Positions 1-8,633 are shown, counted from the stretch's first letter. The stretch is 64,000 nucleotides of DNA from Alkaliphilus metalliredigens QYMF (GCF_000016985.1 NC_009633.1:1922001-1986000), one strand, 5' to 3'. Notes: generated by a model not told the origin, from the letters alone. Translations and numbers: made by a program.

Positions 1-50
1 ACATCCTGATTAGGGAAATCTAATAGGTAGCATCAGAAAGGAGGGTGACT

Positions 51-716
51 ATGTTTGATTCAATATTCTTAAATGTTGGATTTCTTGTGATTCTTTTATG
101 GGGAATGAGTGCAATCACTAAAGAATCAAAGTTGTTCAATAAGCGGCTTGCAATCATAGGAGGAGCACTAGTTATCATTAATATTTTTGTGACTTACCAG
201 TACATACAAGTACAAAGCAGTCACAATACAGCCACCTATAATTTGTATCTATTAACTTCCAGCAGCATGGATCAAGTGACTCAAATTGCAAATAAGGAAA
301 CGGAAAATATGGAGGACATTGCTTCTTTAAATAAGGTAATAGAAGATATATACCAGCACACCAATCCATTACTGTTACAAATGAATCATACTAGATTGGT
401 TTCTAGTAGTAGCCAACGACAGCTCTATGGGATAATCGGTGATTTATCCGAACAACTAGAGGTATTTTTGAATCACCACAACAGCATTTTGGCAAAGGGT
501 GAAGTAATAGAGACAGAACTGTTTCAACAGTATGACCAATTAAAATCAGAGCTGTTTATTTTTTCCCATAAATTTAGATCCAGAGGAGCCAGTAGCGGCG
601 TTAGACTAGGCATCATACAGCACCGCTTATTTTTAGATGAGAATGAGATAAACCGGATGGAGAAAACAGTCGGCAATATTTCAAAGATTATTGAGGAATT
701 AACTAGTGAGAACTAA
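51..716 (+). CDS. Two-helix membrane protein, array family A (intact copy)
   Basis: Unknown function. The 221-residue product has two hydrophobic N-terminal segments (about residues 6-20 and 32-50) followed by a soluble, helix-rich domain rich in Glu/Gln. I chose ATG 51 because the ribosome site AAAGGAGGG (37-45) sits 5 bases upstream; the GTG at 45 lies inside that site. This is the only intact member of a family with two decayed copies in the window (35288-35721 and about 43595-43680). A lipoprotein gene follows 37 bases later. It is likely an envelope protein anchored by its N-terminus; nothing suggests an enzyme. Confidence 0.75.
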   Translation: MFDSIFLNVGFLVILLWGMSAITKESKLFNKRLAIIGGALVIINIFVTYQYIQVQSSHNTATYNLYLLTSSSMDQVTQIANKETENMEDIASLNKVIEDIYQHTNPLLLQMNHTRLVSSSSQRQLYGIIGDLSEQLEVFLNHHNSILAKGEVIETELFQQYDQLKSELFIFSHKFRSRGASSGVRLGIIQHRLFLDENEINRMEKTVGNISKIIEELTSEN

Positions 717-753
717 AAGCACTTTTTTGATAAAGAAAAGGGGGAAGTAGCTT

Positions 754-1380
754 ATGACTAAAATGGCCTATTTATCTATATTATCGGTAATGTTGATGTT
801 ATTCACTGTGGGATGTAATAATGAAATCGATGATGACAATAAAGTAGCTTATATTTCTATCAATCCTGACTCTAAATATGAAGAGACATTTACAGAATTA
901 GGGCTTGGGAATCTTTTTGATTTCAACTTAAAATTACCTCGTGCTGATCAAACCTGGATTAGCATATGGGTGGAAGGTTATCGTGATGGGAAAGTAATGG
1001 AGGCATCTCCACTTATACAGCTTTCCTATGGTTTAAGCCCTGAGCAAGTAGTTGAAGGTCCAATGGGATTTGGAATTATAAATCCTAATGGTAAGGATCC
1101 CCAAGTCTTTTTATACTCCAAGGGTACTCGCACAGGCCCTAAGCCTATTGGCGAGAAATTATTTATTGAATCTGGTATTAGTGGCTGGGATTATGGGATC
1201 GGAAATGAGACAGTGGGACTAGAGTCAGGTGAAGAAATGGTATTAGCTGTGTATCGACAGAACGAAGGATCCATGAGGGCAGCCTATGACTATCAAGATG
1301 TAGACTCCATCAATGAAATGATTAATGAAGACATCACTGTACTTTTGATTAAGATTAAGGTCGAGGATAGAGATCAATGA
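754..1380 (+). CDS. Lipoprotein of unknown function
   Basis: The 208-residue product begins with a lipoprotein signal peptide: basic start, hydrophobic core, then lipobox FTVGC with the lipidated Cys at residue 21. The mature part is acidic, Gly-rich and without a recognised domain. ATG 754 follows a GGGGGAAG ribosome site. It sits 37 bases after the two-helix membrane gene and may be cotranscribed with it. Bases matching its first codons recur near 43671, fused to a remnant of the upstream gene, so the two genes were once copied together. Confidence 0.75.
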   Translation: MTKMAYLSILSVMLMLFTVGCNNEIDDDNKVAYISINPDSKYEETFTELGLGNLFDFNLKLPRADQTWISIWVEGYRDGKVMEASPLIQLSYGLSPEQVVEGPMGFGIINPNGKDPQVFLYSKGTRTGPKPIGEKLFIESGISGWDYGIGNETVGLESGEEMVLAVYRQNEGSMRAAYDYQDVDSINEMINEDITVLLIKIKVEDRDQ

Positions 1381-1400
1381 TAATAAAGTCCTGTGTTCTA

Positions 1401-1441
1401 AATTATCTTTTTTAGGCTACTTAGAAAAAAATGTATGATGC
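1401..1441 (+). repeat. Boundary element (array repeat)
   Basis: Left half TTATCTTTTTTAGGC is clear. The right half (TACTTAGAAA) is degenerate. It lies between the lipoprotein gene and the next small membrane gene. Confidence 0.45.
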
Positions 1442-1468
1442 CAAAATTATTTGAAGGGGTGGGCGGTG

Positions 1469-1900
1469 ATGGATAAAAGTAAGCTTTATATGGGAATGAG
1501 GTTGAAGATGTTTTTTACAATGTTTATCATGTTAGTCATGTTTCAAATCATTATCGGACTTATATTTTCTAATAGTGAAATTTATTGGAGCACTGTTATG
1601 ATAATTTCTGTAATGTTTAGTGTGTTTGGTGCCGCCCAATATAAAAGGGCGGTCATAGGGATACCAATTGAAGATAAAGAGGCTTTTAAGCGATTTCTCA
1701 GGGAGTATCTAGAATGTGCTGGAGTGAAAATTGTTAGTGAAAACAAGGATACTTTTATTTTAAAGCCTAAGTTCGATTTGATTACCTATAGGTGGATAGT
1801 GAAAGAAGAACTGAGCATTAATCTATCAGAAAATCAGGCAACCATCGTCGGTCCAAGTTCATATGTAAACAAAATTAAATTGATTGTGGATACGAATTGA
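1469..1900 (+). CDS. Small two-helix membrane protein
   Basis: A 143-residue protein of unknown function. Two adjacent transmembrane segments span about residues 10-28 and 34-52, followed by a soluble domain of about 85 residues with alternating strand-like segments. The start at ATG 1469 follows AAGGGGTGGG. A GTG at 1466 and a TTG at 1451 are also in frame but fit the ribosome site less well. It lies directly downstream of a boundary element. No family is recognised. Confidence 0.7.
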   Translation: MDKSKLYMGMRLKMFFTMFIMLVMFQIIIGLIFSNSEIYWSTVMIISVMFSVFGAAQYKRAVIGIPIEDKEAFKRFLREYLECAGVKIVSENKDTFILKPKFDLITYRWIVKEELSINLSENQATIVGPSSYVNKIKLIVDTN

Positions 1901-1972
1901 TATATATAAGAATCCAACAACCCTTTGTATATTTGTATATGAAGGTGAATCAAGTAAAGGAGGGAAGTGCAA

Positions 1973-2077
1973 ATGATACTGGGAATAGGGATGCCTGAAC
2001 TAGTTATTTTAGTATTTTTACTACTTTTAATTATATTTATGGTCGGATTATTTAGGTTTGTATTTAAAAAGAGATGA
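1973..2077 (+). CDS. 34-residue single-helix protein, TatA-like N-terminus
   Basis: This small gene has a strong ribosome site, AAAGGAGGG at about 1957-1965. The product starts MILGIGMPEL and continues as one hydrophobic helix ending in FKKR. The GIGMPEL opening resembles the start of TatA-type proteins, but the amphipathic helix and tail are missing, so Tat function should not be assumed. A related 45-residue protein (GRIGMAEM opening) is at 41813. It may be a small membrane peptide in its own right or a truncated TatA-like gene. Confidence 0.55.
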   Translation: MILGIGMPELVILVFLLLLIIFMVGLFRFVFKKR

Positions 2078-2078
2078 A

Positions 2079-2221
2079 ATTTTATCTATTACACATCATC
2101 TGCTCAACGGTTATTTACAAATCACATCCAAGGAATCTTGGTCATTCAAATCGCTTATTTTTTAATGCTTGTAGTATTTAGCTTAGGCTTTTATTCGGCA
2201 CTGAAATCAAAATCTTTTTAA
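2079..2221 (+). other. Gene-less stretch with a decayed membrane-protein reading frame
   Basis: An open frame from about 2082 to 2221 without a usual start codon encodes a hydrophobic, protein-like sequence ending in SALKSKSF and stopping at TAA 2219-2221. It looks like the 3' remnant of a small membrane gene. It ends inside the following boundary element, as intact genes of the array do. Confidence 0.35.
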
Positions 2222-2241
2222 GGTGAATTAGATGAAATAAA
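2211..2241 (+). repeat. Boundary element (array repeat)
   Basis: AATCTTTTTAAGG, four bases, then TTAGATG. It is followed at once by a ribosome site (AAAGGGGG) and the start of the next gene. It matches the window-wide consensus well in both halves. Confidence 0.6.
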
Positions 2242-2251
2242 GGGGGAAAAA

Positions 2252-2476
2252 ATGGACGAATTTTGGTTTGTGATTTCGATGGTTGGAGTAGTGCTGATGG
2301 GGGGAAGTGCTATGTTATTACGCTCAATGAATGGCCAGTATTTTGGATATAGCATCTTTAAGCTCAAAGAGCCATATAAAAATATAGTAAAAATAACTTA
2401 TCCAAGGGTATTTTTCTGCTTTTTATTAGGGCTAATCATGATCATTGTCGGTAGTGTATTTTTCATTGAATTGTAG
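2252..2476 (+). CDS. Small two-helix membrane protein
   Basis: A 74-residue protein with hydrophobic segments at about residues 5-23 and 52-72 joined by a short basic loop containing Lys-Glu-Pro. ATG 2252 follows AAAGGGGGAA directly after a boundary element. Function is unknown. It is typical of the small envelope genes filling this array. Confidence 0.65.
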   Translation: MDEFWFVISMVGVVLMGGSAMLLRSMNGQYFGYSIFKLKEPYKNIVKITYPRVFFCFLLGLIMIIVGSVFFIEL

Positions 2477-2495
2477 GGGAGATGATACTATTTCC

Positions 2496-2588
2496 ATGGG
2501 ATCACCCATTATTGCTGAAATATGTACTAACTGTGGCTATATCTTAGGCATTAAGGTATCAAGTCCAGAAAAATTTAAGGTAGATTAA
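2496..2588 (+). pseudogene. Zinc-ribbon fragment (30 codons)
   Basis: A short frame encodes ICTNCGY, one CxxC knuckle followed by an Ile/Val-rich tail. This is the typical C-terminal half of small Firmicute zinc-ribbon proteins. The N-terminal knuckle is missing and the upstream GGGGAG lies 13 bases away. Most likely it is the 3' remnant of such a gene, though a functional mini-protein cannot be excluded. Confidence 0.35.
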
Positions 2589-2624
2589 TCAAGTGAAAAA
2601 GTGATGATGTAAGGGAGGAGAGAC

Positions 2625-3773
2625 ATGAGTCGAGGGAATTTGGATACAGTGCTGACAAAAGTACTAAATGTAACGGGAATATTGTTACTATTATTGATAG
2701 GAGTAGAGATGATACTTTCTCCACCTGAAATCTTCATGGATATAATAAGAATGATAATTTTAACTGGATTTATTCTTACTGCTCTAACCCTACCTTTGGT
2801 TAAGGGGGCCAGATTGTGGCTGAGGATTGTGGGATTACTAGGGATCATTTTATATATCATTGGTTTTTTAGTTCCTGGTTTAACAAATTTGCTGGTGGTT
2901 GCCATCCTGACTGGGGTTTTGATGGTAATCATTAGTAGTTTAGGGGGAATGGCCAAAGACGAAGAGGTAAAAGATCAAGACAATCAAGAAGAACCGGACT
3001 TTCCATTGCCAGGGCCTAGTGAAAAAGCTGGGAAGATTAAAAGTTATGCTAAATATTATATTTCAGGAGGGCTAGCCCTTGCTAATCCATTTCAGTTGTA
3101 TCAAATGATGATGCAAATGCTTGGAATGATAGGAGCTGCTGAATTGAAAGATTTTCAGCAGAAAGGAAAATATATTTTACCTTTTTCCGAGGAGTGGTCA
3201 GTGGTCAATGGAGGAATTAAACAAAAGGACTCCCATTCTTGGGAAATAATCAATCAACGCTATGCCTATGACTTTGTGATAGCTGATTCAAAGAATATTC
3301 GTCACAAAAATGAGGGGAAGCATCTGAATGATTATCATTGTTATGATAAAGCAATACTGTCTCCTGGAGATGGGAAGGTAATAGAGGTGAGAGATAGAGT
3401 TCGAGACCACCCACATCCAGGGACTCTAATGGTAGACTTTTTAGCCAAAGATTTCAGAGGGAACTTTGTTATGCTACAACATGAAGAAAAAGAATATTCT
3501 TTCATGGCTCATTTTATACCTGGAAGCGTTATGGTTAAAAAAGGAGACTTAGTGAAAGCAGGGCAGTTGATTGGTAAGTGTGGCAATTCGGGCCATTCTA
3601 CAGAACCTCATTTACATTTACACTTTCAAGATCACCCTAATTTTTATCGTGGAAAGGGGTTACCTATAAAGTTTAGTCAGTTAAAAATCAATAACCAATA
3701 TCAAGAAGAAGCATACATTCAGAAGAAAACAAGGGTTGTAACAACAGCATTCAGGAGCATTGTCGATCAATAG
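2625..3773 (+). CDS. Membrane-anchored M23-family metallopeptidase
   Basis: The 382-residue protein has four hydrophobic N-terminal segments (to about residue 105), an acidic linker, and a C-terminal M23 (LytM-like) peptidase domain from about residue 225. Zinc-site motifs are visible: H...D within HLNDYHCYD and HLHLH within EPHLHLHFQD, plus the family's G-x-GN-S-G-H-S loop. Such enzymes cut peptide cross-links of peptidoglycan or act as endopeptidases at the envelope; this one is tethered by its N-terminus. ATG 2625 follows GGGAGGAG. A 70-bp copy of an internal part (about 3090-3160) is found at 25940-26010. Confidence 0.85.
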   Translation: MSRGNLDTVLTKVLNVTGILLLLLIGVEMILSPPEIFMDIIRMIILTGFILTALTLPLVKGARLWLRIVGLLGIILYIIGFLVPGLTNLLVVAILTGVLMVIISSLGGMAKDEEVKDQDNQEEPDFPLPGPSEKAGKIKSYAKYYISGGLALANPFQLYQMMMQMLGMIGAAELKDFQQKGKYILPFSEEWSVVNGGIKQKDSHSWEIINQRYAYDFVIADSKNIRHKNEGKHLNDYHCYDKAILSPGDGKVIEVRDRVRDHPHPGTLMVDFLAKDFRGNFVMLQHEEKEYSFMAHFIPGSVMVKKGDLVKAGQLIGKCGNSGHSTEPHLHLHFQDHPNFYRGKGLPIKFSQLKINNQYQEEAYIQKKTRVVTTAFRSIVDQ

Positions 3774-4136
3774 AGAAAATATAGGTTAATACTTATTTTG
3801 TTACTATAGTATAATGTAAAAAAATTCCACTATATGATATCATAGATGTGGTACAAAGAATTTAACGAAAAATTAAAAGACTATTTTAAGGTGCTTAAGT
3901 TAGACTTATTTTCATTGAATGTACTTAGCGGTAATCAACTATTCTTAAAGTGCAACAAATACACTATGGGAAATAAGAATAAACAGGTTGAAGGATGATG
4001 AGCAGTCCTAAAGGTTTTACGAATTAATGAACCACAGTGTCACTGATTCATATGAACAATAAATTTAAAATTATCAAAGAACATTCGAGTGGTTTTTTTA
4101 ACCTTAACCCTATACTTATTTTACAAGGAGGACATT
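3774..4136. other. Gene-less stretch, 363 bases
   Basis: No credible gene. The first 60 bases (GTTACTATAGTATAATG... TTCCACTATATGA) resemble 29312-29350 upstream of the decayed S41 gene, so this may be a shared promoter or leader remnant. The remainder is AT-rich and shows no convincing hairpin. Confidence 0.5.
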
Positions 4137-4304
4137 ATGAACTATATTCAGTATGTTTTTAACACCGTAGTGTATACCGTCATGGTTATATTCATCGTAA
4201 GGATCTATATGATAATAGCAGCTTATATTGGAGATCTATTCGGGATTGGAGATTTTTTCATAGGTTTATATGAAAGGATAAAAAGATCCAAAAATAATCT
4301 GTAG
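4137..4304 (+). CDS. 55-residue membrane protein
   Basis: A small protein of unknown function. One long hydrophobic segment (about residues 8-32) is followed by a shorter one, and the product ends in a basic tail (RIKRSKNN). ATG 4137 sits 6 bases after AAGGAGG. The upstream in-frame GTG at 4089 has no ribosome site. Confidence 0.6.
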   Translation: MNYIQYVFNTVVYTVMVIFIVRIYMIIAAYIGDLFGIGDFFIGLYERIKRSKNNL

Positions 4305-4368
4305 CCCATAGGTAGTTAATATTGTACAGAAAGCGTCTAATATTGCTTAGAATAAAATGGAGGAACCT

Positions 4369-4536
4369 ATGAAACGAAAAAATGAATTTTATAGAATGGT
4401 GGGGTTTTTGATTTATCTAGTGATTGCTACCATAGATAGGTTCGTCATCAAAATACCCAACCTGATTTATATTGGTATAACTTTTGTTGCTATCATTTTT
4501 GTGGTATATGGTTTATTAAATCAAAGAGTTGATTAA
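4369..4536 (+). CDS. 55-residue two-helix membrane protein
   Basis: The product starts MKRKNEFYR, followed by two hydrophobic segments separated by the short polar turn DRFVIK. The site ATGGAGG lies 6 bases upstream of ATG 4369. Function is unknown. It is an independent small gene of the array, about 65 bases after its neighbour. Confidence 0.55.
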   Translation: MKRKNEFYRMVGFLIYLVIATIDRFVIKIPNLIYIGITFVAIIFVVYGLLNQRVD

Positions 4537-4623
4537 AAAATAGAAAAGTAGATTTGAGTATGTTTCGAAGTATGTAGAATTAAATTTGAATGATTTAAGC
4601 TAGATTTATCGAGGAGGGTTATC

Positions 4624-4959
4624 ATGGCAAAATATGAAAAAGCAATGACAGGTAAGTTTGAAGAAGTCCTTAGTCATTTAGAAAATGATATTCGTAATAG
4701 TGCAATGACTATGAATTTGGTGGATGAAAGCAATTATAGTTGTGGAGACATTAAAACTGCAGTCCGAGTATATGATAAATATTTTATGCGAAACAAAAGC
4801 AGAGCAAGTTTGAATTTGACTATAATTGGAAGTGGTACCGATATTTTTATTTCGGCAATTGGTGCTGGTGGTGGAGCAGGAATTATATTTAACTTTAGTT
4901 TAGGAGCTGAAGATAATATGGTGAATGTAGTGAGAGAGAGTGTAGAGCGAATAGGGTAA
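4624..4959 (+). CDS. Small soluble protein, DUF6054-like
   Basis: A 111-residue protein without signal or membrane segments: a basic N-terminal helix, then alternating strands and a Gly-rich stretch (AIGAGGGAG) near residue 80. The overall pattern resembles the DUF6054 family as I remember it. The assignment is tentative and no function is known. ATG 4624 follows GAGGAGGG. Confidence 0.65.
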   Translation: MAKYEKAMTGKFEEVLSHLENDIRNSAMTMNLVDESNYSCGDIKTAVRVYDKYFMRNKSRASLNLTIIGSGTDIFISAIGAGGGAGIIFNFSLGAEDNMVNVVRESVERIG

Positions 4960-5010
4960 GATTCACCAGTTACTGAAAATAATGAACTGCATATACAAGA
5001 GAGGAGTAAT

Positions 5011-5376
5011 ATGATGAATCCCTTTTATTTTATGAATTCAGTTTTCCCTTTATTTTTTATTTTGATATTTGGATTTATATTATTTACTATTTTTAGAGGA
5101 GTTAAAGAATGGAGTCACAATAATAAACAAGCAGTTTTAAGTGTGGCAGCTAAAACTGTTTCAAAACGTACCCATACCTCAAGACGTACAAGTAACCATA
5201 ATGGACACCATCACCACCATACTTCCACTAAATATTATGTTACATTTGAAGTACAAAGCGGAGATCGTATGGAATTTCATGTTTCAGCTAAGGAATATGG
5301 ACTTTTAGCAGAGGGGGATACTGGTAAGTTAACCTTTCAAGGAACAAGATATCATGAGTTTGAAAGAAAAATATAG
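5011..5376 (+). CDS. DUF2500 family membrane protein
   Basis: The 121-residue protein has an N-terminal transmembrane segment (about residues 10-30), the WSHNNKQ motif, a Thr/His-rich linker with five consecutive His, and the conserved C-terminal barrel-like domain with YYVTFE, EYGLLAEGD and TRYHEF. These are hallmarks of DUF2500, a family of unknown function in Firmicutes and enterobacteria. ATG 5011 (a second ATG follows) has GAGAGGAG upstream. The His-rich linker could bind metal, which is inference only. Confidence 0.85.
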   Translation: MMNPFYFMNSVFPLFFILIFGFILFTIFRGVKEWSHNNKQAVLSVAAKTVSKRTHTSRRTSNHNGHHHHHTSTKYYVTFEVQSGDRMEFHVSAKEYGLLAEGDTGKLTFQGTRYHEFERKI

Positions 5377-5465
5377 GAATAAGAATTCGTATCTAGGGCT
5401 TCTTAAAATAATTACCCTTGAAGTAGGAGAAAAGATAGTAACTATATTCGAAGGAGGATCGCAAG

Positions 5466-6773
5466 ATGAAAAACATCAATACAAAGAAAATAGCTTACTT
5501 TCTGATTTACCTTCTCATATTAGGTGGTATTTTTTATGCCAGAAATAATTTTGATAGACAGGATAGATTTAATAGTAGAATGTACTATGACTTTCAAGAC
5601 TTTGGTAGAGCAGTAGAGGAACTTAATGATGATCTATTAAGAATATTAGTATTAGAGGATCTTGATTTTCCTAGGGAAAAGTCCTTTATAAACAGGAATG
5701 CTTTGCTAAACTTTCAAAGGTCCAAAGGATATGCCGCAGATAGAGGAAGGTATCAATCCTATCATGAATATCAAGTTCTATATAATCAGGTGAATACCGT
5801 GATAGATAATATTTTAATGGATGGCAGTATCAGCCCCTCCGAAGAAGGATATTTAAAAGCTTTATATAATTATAGTGAAGCATTAATCCATGAGTATAGG
5901 GGTATTTTAGGGAATCTATATGATGAATGGCATCATGAAGAATTAAAAAGGTTACAAAAAAATATTGTCGCTATTTATGAGGACTTTTCTACTCAAGCGG
6001 ATATATTACTAAAATCTGAGGAGTATAGTTTTTTACAGGATTACAGAGGGGATTTTCCAGAGGCTAACTTTTCAAGAGCAAAGGCGTTTTCTGAAGAAAA
6101 TTTTTCGAAAATAATCTCCAATCAATCCTTAGATTTTGATAATAAAGATGAAGAGCACATGGATAAATTTATCTTCTCAACCCATGTAGGTAGAGACAGT
6201 ACTTTGATATACGAAAACAATGACCCTTTTCATAATGCTACATACCAGGTTGAATATCACAAAGATAGTAAAGAAGTTACCCTAACCCTTAGGAGAGCTG
6301 TTGTGCCTCCCAAAGAATATACAGAGGAAGAACTAGATGCTTTAGCTGAAGAAATATTATCACCATTAGATCATATTGGGTTTTTATATAAACGGAAGGT
6401 AAATTTTATGTTAGATGATGGAGGACTTTCTAGTATCACCCATTCCTATATTGAAAAAATTGACGGTATATACGATGAACAACGAAAAATTCAATTGATA
6501 CTAGAATCCAGTGGATTAATACGAGAGTTTTACATTGTTGATCACGATAATGTAGAGATGACACCCCCCTCCATTTCAAAGGAAGAAATTCTACAACAAA
6601 TTAATCCAGAGGCTGTAATTAAAGAGATCTTCAAGGTGAGAAATCTAGAAGGTGAAATAGAGTATGAGGTCCATTTCACTTATGGAGATACTAGCTATGG
6701 AGCTATTTTTGACGGAGATAGTGGGGAGTTAAAATATACTGGTAGGAATATGAGGAAATATAATCAATCTTGA
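5466..6773 (+). CDS. Membrane-anchored protein with C-terminal PepSY-like domains
   Basis: The 435-residue protein has one N-terminal anchor (about residues 10-25), a helical extracytoplasmic region, and a C-terminal half with repeated segments ending in a G-x-I-F-D-G-D-S-G-E-L strand pattern typical of PepSY domains. The layout recalls the spore germination protein YpeB, but no SleB neighbour is present and I do not claim that function. ATG 5466 follows GAAGGAGG. Confidence 0.6.
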   Translation: MKNINTKKIAYFLIYLLILGGIFYARNNFDRQDRFNSRMYYDFQDFGRAVEELNDDLLRILVLEDLDFPREKSFINRNALLNFQRSKGYAADRGRYQSYHEYQVLYNQVNTVIDNILMDGSISPSEEGYLKALYNYSEALIHEYRGILGNLYDEWHHEELKRLQKNIVAIYEDFSTQADILLKSEEYSFLQDYRGDFPEANFSRAKAFSEENFSKIISNQSLDFDNKDEEHMDKFIFSTHVGRDSTLIYENNDPFHNATYQVEYHKDSKEVTLTLRRAVVPPKEYTEEELDALAEEILSPLDHIGFLYKRKVNFMLDDGGLSSITHSYIEKIDGIYDEQRKIQLILESSGLIREFYIVDHDNVEMTPPSISKEEILQQINPEAVIKEIFKVRNLEGEIEYEVHFTYGDTSYGAIFDGDSGELKYTGRNMRKYNQS

Positions 6774-6915
6774 ATTCGTATTCCATTTAAAATGTGGAAA
6801 TTCTTTTACCATCAGTTCTAACGAAATAACTGTGTATAAGAATGGAAAAGCATACATTCTAAAAGGTGAGAATGGGTCGCTTTTTATAAAGGTTACATCT
6901 TTTTCAGTGAAGTGA
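6769..6915 (+). pseudogene. Start-less coding remnant
   Basis: Overlapping the stop of the upstream gene, a frame of 48 codons encodes a strand-rich, protein-like sequence (SNEITVYKNG ... FIKVTSFSVK) and ends at TGA 6913-6915. It has no start codon or ribosome site. It looks like the 3' end of a small gene joined by deletion to the preceding one. The remaining bases to 7112 show nothing clear. Confidence 0.4.
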
Positions 6916-7112
6916 TCAAAGAAGAGCAAGCAAAATAAGTTCAAGTGTAACTGCATGAATATAATTTGTATTTGATAAAAGATACAAAATAATCACTAAT
7001 TTCTTAAAGAAATACTTACTATCCCTGTAAATTTACTGTAATGGATAATTATAAAGCTTTGAGAATATCAAAAGTACTATTAAATTAGTTTTTAGAATTT
7101 TTAAAGGAGAGA

Positions 7113-7268
7113 TTGTTATCAATATTGGTATATTTTGCGCATTTAGTTTTTATTCTTATTCCTTTTTCACTTGAGCAAGTTATTGACTCCATTTGGTTTA
7201 CTATAACTAGAATGAGTATTATATTTATATTTGTGATAGCCCTAAAAACTATCGAAAAAATAAAATAA
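7113..7268 (+). CDS. 51-residue membrane protein with TTG start
   Basis: The frame opens at TTG 7113, close behind AAAGGAGA, and encodes two hydrophobic stretches ending in the basic tail KTIEKIK. No ATG is available upstream. It ends about 30 bases before a boundary element, like other array genes. Function is unknown. Confidence 0.5.
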   Translation: MLSILVYFAHLVFILIPFSLEQVIDSIWFTITRMSIIFIFVIALKTIEKIK

Positions 7269-7297
7269 TGCTCTAAATATTGCAGAGGTCACTATAC

Positions 7298-7340
7298 ACT
7301 ATCTTTTAAAGGCGTAATTGATGCATTATATGTAATACGA
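7298..7340 (+). repeat. Boundary element (array repeat)
   Basis: CTATCTTTTAAAGGCGTA followed by ATTGATG and an ATTATATGTAATACG tail. It precedes the ribosome site GAAGGGGG of the CxxC gene. The tail resembles that of the element at 10646. Confidence 0.65.
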
Positions 7341-7354
7341 AGGGGGCATTATTA

Positions 7355-7708
7355 ATGCAAAAATGCAGCAATTGTTCAAGTCAATTTAAACGTAAAAATA
7401 TTATTAAATCTGTATGGTTAAGGGGATACTCACCTATTCTATGTGAAAATTGTAATACTAAACATTATTTTAATGTCTCAACAAGATGGATTGTTGGATT
7501 ATCTATAGGAGGCCCATTATTTATGTTATACAGGCCTTTTTATTATGGATACTATATTCTTTTAGGATATATACTTTGGTTGGCATTGGTAATCTATTTA
7601 ACACCATCTTTTGCAAGATACCATATAAAAGCTGGAAATATGCTTGAAAGATATGGAGGAGGAAACAACATGCCTATAATTTATAAAATTTTGATTAGTA
7701 TATTTTAA
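7355..7708 (+). CDS. CxxC-20-CxxC family zinc-ribbon membrane protein, fused to next gene
   Basis: The N-terminus carries C-S-N-C and, about 20 residues later, C-E-N-C, followed by hydrophobic segments (about residues 48-90). This is the arrangement of the TIGR04104 cxxc_20_cxxc family, of unknown function; a paralogue is at 34899. ATG 7355 follows GAAGGGGG. The frame does not stop at the usual length: it runs through the ribosome site and first 12 codons of the following DUF6199-like gene before reaching TAA 7706. The natural C-terminus is probably near residue 90. Confidence 0.7.
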   Translation: MQKCSNCSSQFKRKNIIKSVWLRGYSPILCENCNTKHYFNVSTRWIVGLSIGGPLFMLYRPFYYGYYILLGYILWLALVIYLTPSFARYHIKAGNMLERYGGGNNMPIIYKILISIF

Positions 7709-7861
7709 ATTACGGGAACAATTTATCCCAAAGAAACTCTTAAGATAACAAAAGGGTGGCAATTTAAAGATGATGTTGAACCAAGTGCAATTTATATAAC
7801 AATTAATAGAATAATTGCTGTCGTTTTTTTAGTTGTTATTTGGTTTATATTTCCTAATTAA
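7670..7861 (+). pseudogene. DUF6199-like small membrane protein with nonsense codon
   Basis: A 64-codon frame starts at ATG 7670, 7 bases after GGAGGAGG. It encodes a hydrophobic start, a KGWQFKDDVEPS motif and a C-terminal helix, the pattern of DUF6199 proteins. Codon 13 is TAA (7706-7708), so only 12 residues would be made. Everything after the stop stays in frame and protein-like, so the nonsense change is recent. Confidence 0.6.
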
Positions 7862-7921
7862 GTTTGTGACAGTCAAATTTTCTTGAATTGCCAAGGAATT
7901 AGATTAATGTTTAAGTGGTAG

Positions 7922-7960
7922 AATTTTTTTAAGGCGTAACAGATGGGAAAGATGACATAG
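7922..7960 (+). repeat. Boundary element (array repeat)
   Basis: One of the best matches: TTTTTTTAAGGCGTA then ACAGATG, with GATGACATAG as tail. It lies between the DUF6199 remnant and the next small gene. Confidence 0.65.
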
Positions 7961-8044
7961 CTATGCTAGTTGATAATATAGTAGGAATAATTACACATTA
8001 CTTTCAAGAAACTTATTTTTAGATTTAATCTGGAGGTGTTTCTT

Positions 8045-8233
8045 ATGAACAAATTTAAAGTATTTCTCTATACAAGATGGACTTTATTTTTTACTATACT
8101 TACGCTTATTTATTACGGTATTAGGTATGGCCAAAAAATAATTAGTCTTTTTGGTGCTATTGTACACCTTATAATTATTCTCTTTATTGCAATTGAATTT
8201 TTCTACAAAAAAGAAAAAAGGAAAACTCCATAA
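8045..8233 (+). CDS. 62-residue two-helix membrane protein
   Basis: Two hydrophobic segments (about residues 10-27 and 36-55) with a basic C-terminal tail (KKEKRK). ATG 8045 follows TGGAGG with 8 bases spacing; the upstream GTG at 8036 overlaps that site. Function is unknown. Boundary elements flank it on both sides. Confidence 0.6.
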   Translation: MNKFKVFLYTRWTLFFTILTLIYYGIRYGQKIISLFGAIVHLIIILFIAIEFFYKKEKRKTP

Positions 8234-8276
8234 TGATAGTCATAATTAATAATCTATCCTACAGATCCCAACACAA

Positions 8277-8320
8277 TGCCTAATCTTTTAAGACGTATCA
8301 GATGTAAAGTGTGCAATAAA
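8277..8320 (+). repeat. Boundary element (array repeat)
   Basis: TAATCTTTTAAGACGTA then TCAGATGTAAAGTGTG. Both halves match the consensus, including the AAAGTG tail. Confidence 0.7.
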
Positions 8321-8360
8321 CATCCATTATTATAAAAGCGTGTTTTAGGGGGAGATAATG

Positions 8361-8633
8361 ATGAAAGCTATAAGTAGATTATCAGGATTTACTTATACAA
8401 TACAAAAGCTAAATATAGCAATGAGCTTTGTATTTCTTGCTAATGGACTTATCAGGTCAACCTTACTATCGTTAGTTTTCTTTATTCTTTGGGATATTCT
8501 ACTATATAAACTCTTTGTTAAACAGAGAAAAGAGAAAAAATATTTGTTTTCATATTTTTTCATTGCTGCTTTAATAGGAGTATTTTTCTTAAAAGCTGGG
8601 TTAGTGATAAATCTATACCATCGTATTGTATGA
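8361..8633 (+). CDS. 90-residue membrane protein
   Basis: Three hydrophobic segments (about residues 18-34, 38-54 and 64-84), with a basic loop KQRKEKK between the second and third. ATG 8361 is 6 bases after AGGGGGAG; ATG 8358 is the alternative. Function is unknown. It lies between two boundary elements. Confidence 0.6.
   Translation: MKAISRLSGFTYTIQKLNIAMSFVFLANGLIRSTLLSLVFFILWDILLYKLFVKQRKEKKYLFSYFFIAALIGVFFLKAGLVINLYHRIV

Noticed and set aside
5354-5548. 64-codon ORF overlapping the DUF2500 and PepSY genes
   Set aside because: It is out of frame with both neighbours, has no ribosome site and its product resembles no protein.
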